From an uncultured Thomasclavelia sp. (GTDB lineage Bacteria > Bacillota_I > Bacilli_A > Erysipelotrichales > Coprobacillaceae), in the NCBI RefSeq assembly GCF_944324745.1, contig NZ_CALUXO010000070.1, positions 1 to 49,578 of the forward strand: 49,578 nucleotides of DNA. The letters run 5' to 3'. Below are positions 25,098 through 33,956 of this stretch, piece after piece. The number at the start of each line of letters is the position of its first letter. Position 1 is the stretch's first letter. The translations under genes were made by a program, and so were the position numbers. The notes below the pieces were generated by a model. That model was given only the letters and a program-made list of their open reading frames with translations. It was not told the origin of the DNA and did no database searches.

Positions 25098-26423
25098 ATT
25101 GGTAAATTGTGGCAAGTATTCTTTATGGGCTTCGATCAGTTCATCAACAACGATGTTTGCTAAAGCATCACTAGGACATAATGGATTAATATTTAAAGCG
25201 GTAACTGCCAGGTCACGATTACCAGTGACTGCAGCTTCACATACTAAGCGTTCAAAAGTTTTCATCATGTGAACATAACCGCTGATTGGTAATTTCAATG
25301 GTCCAGTAGCGATTGGTTTTGGTCCATCAGCAGTAATTCGACAAGCTATTTCAACAGCACTGTCATATGGTAAATCAGCAATAGCACCATTGTTTCTAAC
25401 ATCAACATATTGAATATCACCAGTATTATTATAGATAGATTGGATCAAGTTGCAGGCAGCATCTGAATATTTGGCTCCACCGCGCATTTCTAATTGTTTT
25501 GGTTTGACATCTAGGTCCTGGTGACTATATAATTCAAATAATTCTTCTTCAGTCTTACTAACAACTTCACCACGAACAGTACCCGTTTTAAATTGTTCTT
25601 GTTCTTCTGCTAGCTGTTCTTTAGTATAGAAGTAGTAATTATGATATGGACATGGAATAGCGTTTAATCCTTTGATAAAAGAAGGTGAATATGGTAATGA
25701 AACAAAGTTTTTCATTTGAATGGTATCTTCTTCTTTTAAATTAGCATATTGATTTAATAATTGTTCAAAGCAAGATTCTCCATTAACAAATACGTCAGTG
25801 GCAAAGATAAAATGGTTAACTCCTTGAATCTCCATTGTAACGTCTTTTTCATCAGCTTGTAACATTTTTGCAAAACCGCTAACCATATTTACTGGTACAT
25901 TGCAAAGCCCAATTGCTCGCTTAAAATCAGTATAACGATAAATAGCTTCAGTTACCATTCCAGCCGGGTTAGTAAAGTTAATTAACCAGGCATCAGGACA
26001 AATTTCTTGAATATCTTTAACGATATCTATGATAACCGGGATCGTTCTAAATGCTTTAAACATTCCTCCAGCACCGTTAGTTTCTTGTCCGATCATTCCA
26101 TGAGAAATAGGAATTCTTTCATCTAAAATACGCGCTGGTAAACGCCCGATACGCATTTGAGTTGTAACAAAATCAGCTCCTTTTAATGCTTCTTTTCGAT
26201 CATATGATAGAGTAACTTTCATTGGTAATCCGGCTTTTTTAACCATTCTTTGAGCTAAAGCCCCAACAGTTTCTAATTTTTCTTTCCCTTCAGGAATATC
26301 AACTAAACATAATTCTTCAATTGGTAATGTATCATAACGATTAATAAATCCTTCAACTAATTCGGGAGTATAACTACTACCACCACCAATAGTAACGATT
26401 TTTACGGCTTTCTTTTTATTCAT
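25092..26423 (-). CDS. GH4 6-phospho-beta-glucosidase
   Basis: A 443-residue family 4 glycosidase with the NAD loop IGGGSSYTPELVEGF near 13, GQETNGAGGMFKAFRTIP near 113, the typical GLCNVPVNM metal-site motif near 173-181 and GVNHFIF with the second ligand His near 201. It cleaves 6-phospho-beta-glucosides such as cellobiose-6-phosphate in the cytosol, using NAD and Mn. No PTS gene is beside it, in contrast with the GH4 at 15.9 kb. It is divergent from a MocR-type regulator, the probable local controller. RBS AAAGGAG. Confidence 0.92.
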   Translation of the reverse strand: MNKKKAVKIVTIGGGSSYTPELVEGFINRYDTLPIEELCLVDIPEGKEKLETVGALAQRMVKKAGLPMKVTLSYDRKEALKGADFVTTQMRIGRLPARILDERIPISHGMIGQETNGAGGMFKAFRTIPVIIDIVKDIQEICPDAWLINFTNPAGMVTEAIYRYTDFKRAIGLCNVPVNMVSGFAKMLQADEKDVTMEIQGVNHFIFATDVFVNGESCFEQLLNQYANLKEEDTIQMKNFVSLPYSPSFIKGLNAIPCPYHNYYFYTKEQLAEEQEQFKTGTVRGEVVSKTEEELFELYSHQDLDVKPKQLEMRGGAKYSDAACNLIQSIYNNTGDIQYVDVRNNGAIADLPYDSAVEIACRITADGPKPIATGPLKLPISGYVHMMKTFERLVCEAAVTGNRDLAVTALNINPLCPSDALANIVVDELIEAHKEYLPQFTNK

Positions 26424-26503
26424 AACGCGTCTCCTTTACATCATTTTTTATTTACAACTAGATTATACAAGCTAAGAATTAAAAAACAATCGTGACAACT
26501 TAT

Positions 26504-26521
26504 AACTATACTAGTACAGTT
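26504..26521. promoter_or_regulatory. Dyad between GH4 and MocR genes
   Basis: An 18-base near-perfect palindrome with the core TACTAGTA flanked by AACT and AGTT. It lies just before TATAAT (near 26528) of the MocR gene and within the divergent promoter region, as expected for an autoregulatory operator. Confidence 0.5.
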
Positions 26522-26553
26522 TATGATATAATCATTGTATAGAAAGTAAAGGA

Positions 26554-27903
26554 ATGAAAGCTATGAAACAATATGAAAAAATAGTTGCTGATATTAAAAC
26601 AGCTATAACTAATAAACAATATTTACCTGGTGATAAACTCCCGTCATTACTAACCATGGCTAATAAATATCAAGTTAGTAAAGGGACAGTCTTAAAAGCC
26701 TATGAAACTTTGGAAAAACAATGTCTGATTTTTTCAAAACCCCAAAGTGGTTTTTACTTGGCCGATGGAATTCATAGTGATTCTAAAGCCTTAGATGGAT
26801 ATCATCTTGAAACTGGTAATCCTCAGGTTAATTCCCATCTCTTCAATGAAATGAAACAATGCTTAAACATTGCAGCTGAATTATATTCATTTAAAACCTT
26901 AGATACCACTGTCAGAGGGGTTGATAGTTTAAATGAATTATTACCGGATTATTTAGCTTTAGATGCCATTTATACTAAACCTGATAATATTTATCTAATT
27001 CAGGGGATTATGCAGATGTTAACTATTTTTACTAATAGTCCTTTTCCTAATCATAAAGATATGATTTTAATTGAAGAACCGAGCTATTCATTTTATATTA
27101 AGTATCTAAAAAAGATGCAGGTTCCTGTTAAGGTGATCAAAAGAAATATTCATGGGATTGATTTAAAAGAATTGGAGCGGATTTTTAAAGAAGAACCGAT
27201 CAAATTTTTTTATACTATTTGTCGTCATCATAATCCTTTAGGAACTTATTATGATCATCAAACCCGTAAAAAAATCATGGAATTAGCAATCAAATATGAT
27301 GTTTACATTATTGAAGACGATTACTTTAGTCATTATGATCAAATTCCTAAATATTTACCACTGTATTATTTTTCTAATCGAGATCATTGTATCTATTTAC
27401 GCAGTTATACTAAAACGATTCCTTTTATTAGAATCGGGATTGCTGTTGTCCCTGATGATTTTATCGAAGTGATGGATCAAATCAGTGAATTATCATATTA
27501 TTATTCATATCATATGCCGTCACTTGTTTCACAAGCCACATTAGAAGCGTATATTCGTAGTAATATTCATCAATATCAATCGAAAATTATTACTAAAGAA
27601 ATCCAAAAAAAACGACGTTTGATAAAACAAATTACTAGTCACTGGGACCAAAACTTAGTCCCTTTAGTTTCTGGAACATGTGGTTATTATTGTTCAATTA
27701 CATTGAATAATAAGATAGATGTCACAAAATTAATCAGAAGATTAGCACAAGAAAAGATTTATGTTGCTAGTAATCAAAGCAGTTTTTATGGTGATAATTA
27801 TGATAATAGTATTCGGTTTAGTCTTTCGCGAGTTGAAGAAGGAGAGTTAAAAATTGTTTTGAACCGATTTTATGAAATTGTTCTTGAACTAACAAATAAT
27901 TAA
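26554..27903 (+). CDS. MocR/GabR-type regulator (GntR HTH fused to aminotransferase fold)
   Basis: An N-terminal GntR winged helix (LPGDKLPSLLTMANKYQVSKG near 25-45) is joined to a fold-type I aminotransferase domain. PLP-site features are present: CRHHNPLGTYYD near 226, IIEDDYFSHY near 248, and YLRSYTKTIPFIRIG near 282 with the PLP-binding Lys. MocR proteins bind PLP as effector or cofactor and control transcription. An in-frame ATG nine bases later has better spacing to AAAGGA and may be the true start. The divergent GH4 gene and the dyad between them suggest its target; a glycosidase is an unusual partner for this family. Confidence 0.85.
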   Translation: MKAMKQYEKIVADIKTAITNKQYLPGDKLPSLLTMANKYQVSKGTVLKAYETLEKQCLIFSKPQSGFYLADGIHSDSKALDGYHLETGNPQVNSHLFNEMKQCLNIAAELYSFKTLDTTVRGVDSLNELLPDYLALDAIYTKPDNIYLIQGIMQMLTIFTNSPFPNHKDMILIEEPSYSFYIKYLKKMQVPVKVIKRNIHGIDLKELERIFKEEPIKFFYTICRHHNPLGTYYDHQTRKKIMELAIKYDVYIIEDDYFSHYDQIPKYLPLYYFSNRDHCIYLRSYTKTIPFIRIGIAVVPDDFIEVMDQISELSYYYSYHMPSLVSQATLEAYIRSNIHQYQSKIITKEIQKKRRLIKQITSHWDQNLVPLVSGTCGYYCSITLNNKIDVTKLIRRLAQEKIYVASNQSSFYGDNYDNSIRFSLSRVEEGELKIVLNRFYEIVLELTNN

Positions 27904-27922
27904 GGCTTAATCGCCTTTTTTT
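27902..27922 (+). terminator. Short intrinsic terminator
   Basis: AAGGC / GCCTT stem overlapping the stop region, then TTTTT. Confidence 0.6.
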
Positions 27923-28064
27923 AATTTGACAATAACTAAGATATTTCTTATAATTTTTCCGAAAACTAACTAAATATTTAGGAAACGAAGTTAATATCGA
28001 TAATAACTAGGTAGTTAATCTTGAGTTAATAGTAACTTAAAATTAGTTAATTTAATGATAAAAT

Positions 28065-28083
28065 GTTAACTAAAAAAGTTAGC
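28065..28083. promoter_or_regulatory. Inverted repeat before the MarR gene
   Basis: GTTAACT-AAAAA-AGTTAGC, one mismatch, in the leader of the MarR gene. MarR proteins commonly bind such dyads to repress themselves. Related GTTAAT and AGTTAA half-sites occur just upstream. Confidence 0.4.
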
Positions 28084-28148
28084 TTTTAAAACTGATAAAT
28101 ATGTCGTTATTTTAATAATTAAAGATTCCTAAAGGATGGTGAACAATA

Positions 28149-28571
28149 ATGAAAACAAACTATGGTCGCGATATTAGTAAATTGGCCAATCAGATCAAAC
28201 GTCAGATTAATCTATTGATTACTAAAATTGGTTTACCTGGGGCCCAGGGACGGACACTTCATTTTCTGGCTGCTCATCAAGATGAAGATATGTATCAAAA
28301 AGATATTGAAGAAGAATTTAATTTACGCCCATCAACAGCTACTGGTTTATTGCAGGCATTGGAAAAAGAAGGGTATATCCATCGTTATAGCTGTAAGGAA
28401 GATGGCCGACTAAAAAAGATCGTATTAGACAAAAAAGCTGATGATATTGCCAGACAAGCCAATGATGATTTGTTGCGATTAGAAAAAAAGCTGCTTGAAG
28501 GAATTGATCCCCAGGATTTAAAAGTATTTGAGCGAGTTTTGCAACAAATGTTTGATAATATCAAGTTATAA
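28149..28571 (+). CDS. MarR family transcriptional regulator
   Basis: The 140 residues form a winged helix: recognition region MYQKDIEEEFNLRPSTATGLLQALEKEG (near 49-76, quoted as landmarks) and wing YIHRYSCKEDGRLKKIVL. It should act as a dimeric repressor that responds to small phenolic or drug-like ligands or to oxidation. It is a single gene; no exporter follows at once. RBS AAAGGATGG. Confidence 0.88.
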   Translation: MKTNYGRDISKLANQIKRQINLLITKIGLPGAQGRTLHFLAAHQDEDMYQKDIEEEFNLRPSTATGLLQALEKEGYIHRYSCKEDGRLKKIVLDKKADDIARQANDDLLRLEKKLLEGIDPQDLKVFERVLQQMFDNIKL

Positions 28572-28646
28572 TCACGATGACATATTTTACCAAAATCATT
28601 ATATATTTTTCAAAAATTATGATTAATTATAACGATAATTTTAAAC

Positions 28647-28780
28647 TATACTTACAACTGTAGTCAGGATATTTTATAGTTTTTTCAATCCTTCCCCTAA
28701 CATAGACTACAAAATAAATATTATTACATAGATTTAGAAAAGGTTAAAATTAATTACGGTTGATTTTAACCTTTTCTTTT
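28647..28780 (+). ncRNA. Possible small RNA with C-rich loop and terminator
   Basis: After a TATACT box (28647-28652), TGTAGTC and GACTACA can close a stem around an AGGAT / ATCCT inner stem and an unpaired CTTCCCCTAAC. A strong terminator follows (AAAAGGTTAAAAT / ATTTTAACCTTTT, 28738-28775, then CTTTTT). C-rich single-stranded loops that can pair with Shine-Dalgarno sequences are typical of Firmicute regulatory RNAs. The -35 is weak, and it may simply be the MarR 3' end. The gap 28572-28881 holds no protein gene. Confidence 0.35.
28738..28775 (+). terminator. Intrinsic terminator
   Basis: A 13-base perfect stem with a 12-base loop, followed by CTTTTTAG. Confidence 0.8.
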
Positions 28781-28881
28781 TAGATTAATGACAATTTTGT
28801 AAGTTTATGTAATTTATATCAATGGTAAAATAATAGATAAACTGCTATATTAGTAATATAAAAGGCAAAAGAGGTAAGAAA

Positions 28882-29487
28882 ATGAAAAAGATAATTATTC
28901 GTTTAATAATAATTTTAATATTAGTAACTTTAGTGTTTACTGGCGTTTATGCCTATCGAGGATATCAGGTTTATGAAGATGTTATTGAAGAAGAAAGCAT
29001 TGAACAAAGAGTAGCAACGCTTCAAAGTAAAGAAGATTATGTAGCTTTAGATGATATTGCCGATGTTTATAAAGAATTAGTTGTTGCCAGTGAAGATCAT
29101 CGTTTTTACTCACACCATGGGGTTGATTATATTGGATTAGCTAGAGCTTTAGTAACTAATCTAGTGACTTGGTCTTTTAAAGAAGGTGGTAGCACTATTA
29201 CGCAACAGCTGGCTAAAAATCTTTGTTTGTCGTTTGAAAAAAGTCTTGATCGTAAGTTTGCCGAAATGTATATTGCCTGGAAGTTGGAAGATGAATATAG
29301 TAAGGATGAAATTTTAGAAATGTATCTAAATATTACTTATTTAGGTGAAGGTAATTATGGGATTAAAGCTGCCTGTAACTATTATTATCATATTGAACCA
29401 AGTCAATTGAACCAGCAGCAAGCTGAACAATTAGTAGCAACATTAAAAGCTCCTAGTGTAAATAATCCATCGACAATTAATCAATAA
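28882..29487 (+). CDS. Monofunctional peptidoglycan glycosyltransferase (GT51)
   Basis: A 201-residue membrane-anchored enzyme with one N-terminal helix (residues 5-24) and a GT51 domain: ASEDHRFYSHHGVD with catalytic Glu71, GGSTITQQLAKNL near 106-118 and KDEILEMYLNITYLGEGNYG near 146. It polymerises lipid II into glycan strands outside the membrane. There is no transpeptidase domain, so it is of the MtgA type rather than a class A PBP. RBS AGAGGTAAG. Single gene. Confidence 0.9.
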   Translation: MKKIIIRLIIILILVTLVFTGVYAYRGYQVYEDVIEEESIEQRVATLQSKEDYVALDDIADVYKELVVASEDHRFYSHHGVDYIGLARALVTNLVTWSFKEGGSTITQQLAKNLCLSFEKSLDRKFAEMYIAWKLEDEYSKDEILEMYLNITYLGEGNYGIKAACNYYYHIEPSQLNQQQAEQLVATLKAPSVNNPSTINQ

Positions 29488-29490
29488 TAC

Positions 29491-29521
29491 TTGACTTAAA
29501 GTCAACTTTAGACGTTATAAT
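29491..29521 (+). promoter_or_regulatory. Operator-like palindrome and promoter before DUF3842-larC
   Basis: TTGACTTAAAGTCAA (29491-29505) is a perfect 7-1-7 palindrome that also supplies a TTGACT -35 hexamer; TATAAT follows at 29516-29521 with a 19-base spacer. A repressor on this dyad would block the promoter. Confidence 0.5.
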
Positions 29522-29550
29522 ATTATAGATATAAAAAGGTAGGTAGAAAA

Positions 29551-29946
29551 ATGGAAGTTGTAGTAATAGATGGTCAAGGTGGCGGAATTGGCAGCAGTGT
29601 GATTGAAATCTTGAAAAAAGAATTAGCGGATATCTATATTGTGGCCATTGGGACCAATAGCGCCGCTACTAATCGAATGAAAAAAGCTGGAGCTGATGTA
29701 GTAGCTACTGGTGAAAACGCCATTATTTATAATGCTAAAAATGCTAAAATAATTATTGGACCAATCGGTTTTGTTTTTGCTAATTCAATGTATGGAGAGG
29801 TTTCACCGGCCATGGCACAAGCAATCAGCTGTAGTGAAGCCACTAAATATTTTATTCCTGTTAGTAAATGTTCTGGTCATGTTTTAGGAGTTGCCAGCAA
29901 GTCAATTCAAGAATATATTAAAGAATTGGTAACAATATTAAAATAA
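29551..29946 (+). CDS. DUF3842 family protein
   Basis: A 131-residue cytosolic protein with a Rossmann-like start (VVVIDGQGGGIGSSVIEILK) and conserved stretches VAIGTNSAATNRMKKAGAD and VGP-like IIIGPIGFVFANSMYGEVSP. Function is unknown; the fold suggests nucleotide or dinucleotide binding. It is 14 bases ahead of larC and shares its promoter, so a link to nickel-pincer cofactor chemistry is possible but unproven. Confidence 0.8.
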   Translation: MEVVVIDGQGGGIGSSVIEILKKELADIYIVAIGTNSAATNRMKKAGADVVATGENAIIYNAKNAKIIIGPIGFVFANSMYGEVSPAMAQAISCSEATKYFIPVSKCSGHVLGVASKSIQEYIKELVTILK

Positions 29947-29960
29947 CGGAGTCAAAAGTA

Positions 29961-31108
29961 ATGGAAATATTATATATTGATTGTAGCTGTGGTATTAGTG
30001 GTCATAAGCTAGTTGGTGCATTATTAGATTTAATCGATGATGCTGATTATTTATTAGCGGAATTGAAAAAATTAAATTTAGATGATTGTTTCTTGCAGGT
30101 AGAACGTAAAACTAAACAAGGAATTAGTGCTAATGTTGTTGAAATATCTTTAGATGAAGATGGTGGTCAACTCTATCAATATGATACAATTATAAAATTG
30201 CTTGATCATAGTGATTTTAATGATACAATCAAAAAATTAGCTATTCAAATTTTTAATCGAATGGCTAAAGCAAAAAGTCAGTTATCTGATGTAGCTGTTA
30301 AACAATTAGAATTTAAAAAAAATAATATTTTAGAATCATTGATATTGATAGTTGCTGTGGCAATCTTAATTGATAAAATTAATCCTGATAAGATTATCAG
30401 CAGTGTTGTAAATGACGGTTGTGGTTTTGAAAATACTGGTAAAAGCTTTTTGCCAATCCCATTACCACTAACTACTCAAATTTTTGCTGATAGCTCAGTT
30501 ATCTTGCAACAAATTGCTGTTAAGGGAAAACTGGTAACTCCAACTGGGGCAGCTATTATTAGTGAATTGACTGATTGCTTTCAACCAATGCCAGCGATGA
30601 AAATCAATCAAACTGGTTGGGGGTTTGGTAACCAGACTGTTAAAATCTTAGATATGGTCAAAGTTTCATTAGGAAGTGTTGTTCAAAATAATGATGAAAT
30701 CATTGTTTTAGAAACTAATATCGATGATACTACCAGTGAAGTATTAGGTTATACGTCACAATTATTATTTGAACATGGGGCATTGGATGTTTTCTTTACA
30801 CCAATCTATATGAAAAAAATCGTCCCGCATATCGTTTAAGTGTTGCGTGTAAAGAAGAAAAGTTAGAAACAATGCAAAATATTATCTTTAAAGAAACGAC
30901 GACAATTGGAATGCGTTATCGTCGCGAACAGCGTAAAATATTAAGTCGTAAACAAGTATTTATTGATAGTCCTTATGGTAAAGTAATGGCTAAAGAAGTT
31001 ATCTTTGATGGCCAAAAATTTGTCTATCCGGAATTTGAGGATGTTAAACGAGTTGCTCAGGCTACGGGCTTAGCTTTTAAAGATATTTATCGATCTCTAG
31101 TTAAATAG
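29961..31108 (+). CDS. larC: LarC nickel-insertion protein encoded in two frames (-1 shift at A7)
   Basis: LarC inserts nickel into the pincer cofactor of lactate racemase. The first frame (29961-30839) gives the N-terminal 292 residues and ends in IVPHIV. The second (C-terminal 78 or more residues from 30872) has no RBS. A -1 shift on the seven A of 30813-30819 changes KIVPHIV to KNRPAYRLSVACKEEKLETM and joins the halves into 382 residues, the usual LarC length. LarC of Lactobacillus plantarum is known to be made as larC1/larC2 by programmed frameshifting, so this is probably functional recoding. The motif GISGDM reads GISGHK here, which is odd. No larA, larB or larE is in the window. Confidence 0.8.
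30813..30819 (+). promoter_or_regulatory. Slippery A7 site in larC
   Basis: Seven A follow ATG; frame 0 reads ATG AAA AAA ATC, and a -1 slip continues AAT CGT CCC. CGCA (30827-30830) and TGCG (30842-30845), about eight bases after the site, could form a modest stimulatory stem. Confidence 0.65.
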
Positions 31109-31116
31109 CTAGAGAT
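31093..31116 (+). terminator. Terminator of the DUF3842-larC operon
   Basis: ATCTCTAG / CTAGAGAT with an eight-base loop, then TTGTTTTTG. The larC stop lies in the loop. Confidence 0.7.
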
Positions 31117-31204
31117 TTGTTTTTGAAAAACGTTAAATTATTTACGAATTTATAAAAATGTGTATAATAAAAACTAAAGTCTAAATTTATATGGGGGTGA
31201 AAAA

Positions 31205-32566
31205 TTGGATAACTATTCTTCAAAAATTAGAGCAATACTTTTATTAGCCTGGCCAGCTATAATTCAAGAAGCCATGAACGTAGTTGTGTCCTATGTCGAT
31301 ACCGCGATGGTTGGGGTTTTAGGTGCTAATGCATCGGCTGCTGTTGGTTTAACTTCATCAGTGACTTGGCTGGTTACCAGTGTTGCTATTGCCATTGGAG
31401 TAGGAATATTGGCAGTCTGTGCTCAGGCAGCTGGAGCTAATGATCGTAAAAAAGTCCAGCGAACTAGTCAGCAGGCAATTTTCTTTACTTTGATTGTCGG
31501 AATTTTGTTAACGATTATTTGTGTTACGGTTTCACCGTTTTTACCCGGCTGGTTAAATGGTGATAAATCAATCCGCCATGATGCTTCAATGTATTTTATG
31601 ATTATTTCTATTCCATTGTTGTTTAGATCCACTGTTTTGATTTTATCATCGGTTTTACGCAGTGTTCAGGATATGAAAACACCGATGTTAATAAGTTTAT
31701 ATATGAATTTAATTAATATTGTAATTAACTTTTTCTTGATTTATCCAACTCGTGAAATTATGGGAATAACGGTTTATGGGGCTGGTTTAGGTGTTGAAGG
31801 AGCGGCAATTGCTACAGCAATTTCATTTGTTGCCGGTGGTATTATGATGTTTCGACGCTACTATAAAAATGAATATTTTAATTTTAAACAAACTGGTTTT
31901 CATTTTTATCCTTCAGAATTTAAAGAATGTTTGACTATTGGTATACCGGTAGTTTTAGAACGTGGAGTTATTTGTTTAGGACATGTTACTTTTTCTTCAT
32001 TGATAGCTCGCTTAGGGGTAGTTCCATTTGCAGCCCATACGATTGCAATTCAAGCAGAACAAGCTTTCTATATTCCCGGCTATGGATTCCAAAGTGCAGC
32101 TTCAACTTTAGTTGGTAATGCTATTGGTCAAAAAAGCGAAAAGAGAGTTAAAGAGATAACTTATATGATCAGTGCTATTACAATGTCATTGATGATTGTT
32201 TGTGCAATTGCATTATTTGTCTTTGCTGAAAGTTTAATGGGGATTTTTACTCCTGATCCGGAAGTTATTCGTTTAGGAGCACGTGTTTTAAGAATTGTTT
32301 CGGTTTCAGAACCAATTTATGGAATTTTAATTATTCTAGAAGGAACCTTTAATGGAATGGGGGATACCAAAGCACCATTTACTTTTTCACTATTTACGAT
32401 GTGGGGAATTAGAGTTTTTGGTTCTTGGTTGATGATTAATATCTTTACTCAAGGAATTGAAGCGGTTTGGATCATGATGGTAGCTGATAATGTGACTCGT
32501 TGTTTTTTATTAGCACGAAGATTTTTAAAAGGAAACTGGAAATATCGAATTGAAAGCGAGCATTAA
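31205..32566 (+). CDS. MATE family exporter (NorM-like)
   Basis: The 453 residues form about 12 membrane helices with MATE signatures: ILLLAWPAIIQEAMNVVVSY near 12, DTAMVGVLGANASAAVG near 33 and the half-two counterpart IGIPVVLERGVICLGHVTFSS near 243 (read in parts). The start is TTG, with GGGGG seven bases upstream. It differs clearly from the other two MATE proteins, so it probably handles other substrates. It converges with the next gene, and the stop codons overlap by four bases inside a shared hairpin. Confidence 0.88.
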   Translation: MDNYSSKIRAILLLAWPAIIQEAMNVVVSYVDTAMVGVLGANASAAVGLTSSVTWLVTSVAIAIGVGILAVCAQAAGANDRKKVQRTSQQAIFFTLIVGILLTIICVTVSPFLPGWLNGDKSIRHDASMYFMIISIPLLFRSTVLILSSVLRSVQDMKTPMLISLYMNLINIVINFFLIYPTREIMGITVYGAGLGVEGAAIATAISFVAGGIMMFRRYYKNEYFNFKQTGFHFYPSEFKECLTIGIPVVLERGVICLGHVTFSSLIARLGVVPFAAHTIAIQAEQAFYIPGYGFQSAASTLVGNAIGQKSEKRVKEITYMISAITMSLMIVCAIALFVFAESLMGIFTPDPEVIRLGARVLRIVSVSEPIYGILIILEGTFNGMGDTKAPFTFSLFTMWGIRVFGSWLMINIFTQGIEAVWIMMVADNVTRCFLLARRFLKGNWKYRIESEH

Positions 32567-32574
32567 CTCGCTTT
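32553..32574. terminator. Bidirectional hairpin over overlapping stops
   Basis: AAAGCGAG / CTCGCTTT with the loop CATTAA that contains both stop codons. Confidence 0.7.
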
Positions 32575-33150
32575 AATAATAATTTTACGCCGAGGTTTTT
32601 GACAATGTTTTTCAAAATCCAAAGCTATATCATTCATTGTTATTAATTCATCTTTTTGATAGTAAAATTGCTGGATAGTATCATTTTGACAATCATATTC
32701 ATAAATATGATCAACACAGTTAATAAATACATGATCATAAAAACTATTAACCATTGAATGAGATTTAAAAAAATCTAACAACATACTTTCTGGTAAATTA
32801 TGACAATGAGAAAAAATATAGAGAGCATTATGATCATAACGTTGATAATTTTTGCTCTTTTTTTCTTTACGATTAATGGCATTTTCAATTTTTTGCATCA
32901 CAAATTCTAAATCAGCTTCCAGATGATCAAAAGGGTTGATTTTTAAAATCGCATAAAGAGGCTTTTTAATATCGGCAACTGCTTCTTCAGGTGTTAAAGC
33001 CTGAGTAACCTCAATACCATAATTAAGAGTTTCGATTCTTAAATCGGGTCGATCGTCCTGGATAATTTGCTTACTGTTAATACTTAAAATTTTAGCTAGT
33101 GTCAAAGCAGCATATTTTTCAAAATAGTTTTTACTATATGTCTCTTTCAT
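32563..33150 (-). CDS. Hypothetical protein, 195 aa, nuclease-fold-like core
   Basis: I do not recognise the family. The segment RPDLRIETLNYGIEVTQAL (near residues 33-51), with Asp then Glu-Val-Thr in a beta-strand context, resembles the core of PD-(D/E)XK nuclease-like folds, and a helical, charged middle follows. A nuclease role is not proven. The ATG at 33150 is preferred over upstream in-frame starts because GATGAGG stands six bases before it. No signal peptide. It is a single gene, convergent with MATE. Confidence 0.6.
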   Translation of the reverse strand: MKETYSKNYFEKYAALTLAKILSINSKQIIQDDRPDLRIETLNYGIEVTQALTPEEAVADIKKPLYAILKINPFDHLEADLEFVMQKIENAINRKEKKSKNYQRYDHNALYIFSHCHNLPESMLLDFFKSHSMVNSFYDHVFINCVDHIYEYDCQNDTIQQFYYQKDELITMNDIALDFEKHCQKPRRKIIIKAS

Positions 33151-33296
33151 TTTAATCCTCATCTGTAATAATATTGTTATCAAATATTATAGCATATAAG
33201 CAATTATTTTCATAATTTGAAATGGCATTTTATTGCGATAAAAGTAGCTAACTGCTATACTTTTGATAAAGAATTAGACAAGGAGATATAAAACAA

Positions 33297-33947
33297 ATGA
33301 AAAAAGCAGTAATATTTGATATGGACGGATTAATGATTGATAGTGAGCGAGTAACTTATGAAGAATATTGCCGTAAGTTAGCAACTTTGAATTTAACTTT
33401 CGATGAAGATACATATCGATTATGTTTAGGAAAAAATAAAGCCGGAATCTGTCAGGTTTTTATTGATCATTTCGGTGATGATTTTCCAATGACAGAAGTA
33501 TGGGATGATGTTCATGTTTGGATCGATGAACGTTTAGCTAAAGAAGTGCCTTTAAAAGATGGATTAATTGATTTATTAAAATATCTAAAAAATAATAATT
33601 ACAAAACAATAGTAGCTACAAGCAGTGCTCGCATTCGAGTTGATCAGATATTAAAAAACGCTGCAATTACTGAATATTTTGATGATAGTATCTGTGGTGA
33701 TGAAGTTGCTCATGGCAAACCAAATCCAGAAATCTTTTTAACAGCTTGTCAAAAATTAGGAGTAACTCCACAAGAGGCTTTAGTACTTGAAGATAGTGAA
33801 GCCGGTATTTTAGCGGCTTATAATGGTAATATTGATGTTATTTGTGTTCCTGATATGAAATATCCAGAACCAGCATATCAAGAAAAAACAACAAAAATTG
33901 TCAAATCGTTACATGATGTAATTGATTATTTAGAAGATAATAAATAG
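33297..33947 (+). CDS. HAD family hydrolase, beta-phosphoglucomutase-like
   Basis: The 216 residues show HAD motif I FDMDGLMIDSE (Asp8, Asp10), motif II ATSSAR near 106, a Lys near 144 (HGKPNPE) and motif III LEDSEAG near 164. The small cap follows motif I, as in PgmB and sugar-phosphate phosphatases. It acts on a small phosphorylated metabolite in the cytosol; whether it is a mutase or phosphatase cannot be decided. RBS AAGGAGA. Its terminator is at 33957. Confidence 0.88.
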   Translation: MKKAVIFDMDGLMIDSERVTYEEYCRKLATLNLTFDEDTYRLCLGKNKAGICQVFIDHFGDDFPMTEVWDDVHVWIDERLAKEVPLKDGLIDLLKYLKNNNYKTIVATSSARIRVDQILKNAAITEYFDDSICGDEVAHGKPNPEIFLTACQKLGVTPQEALVLEDSEAGILAAYNGNIDVICVPDMKYPEPAYQEKTTKIVKSLHDVIDYLEDNK

Positions 33948-33956
33948 TTATAAATG

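Noticed and set aside
30872-31108. Separate small gene for the LarC C-terminal part
   Set aside because: No RBS before its ATG, and the coding match to LarC extends upstream of that ATG in the same frame to the slippery site, so it belongs to the frameshifted larC.
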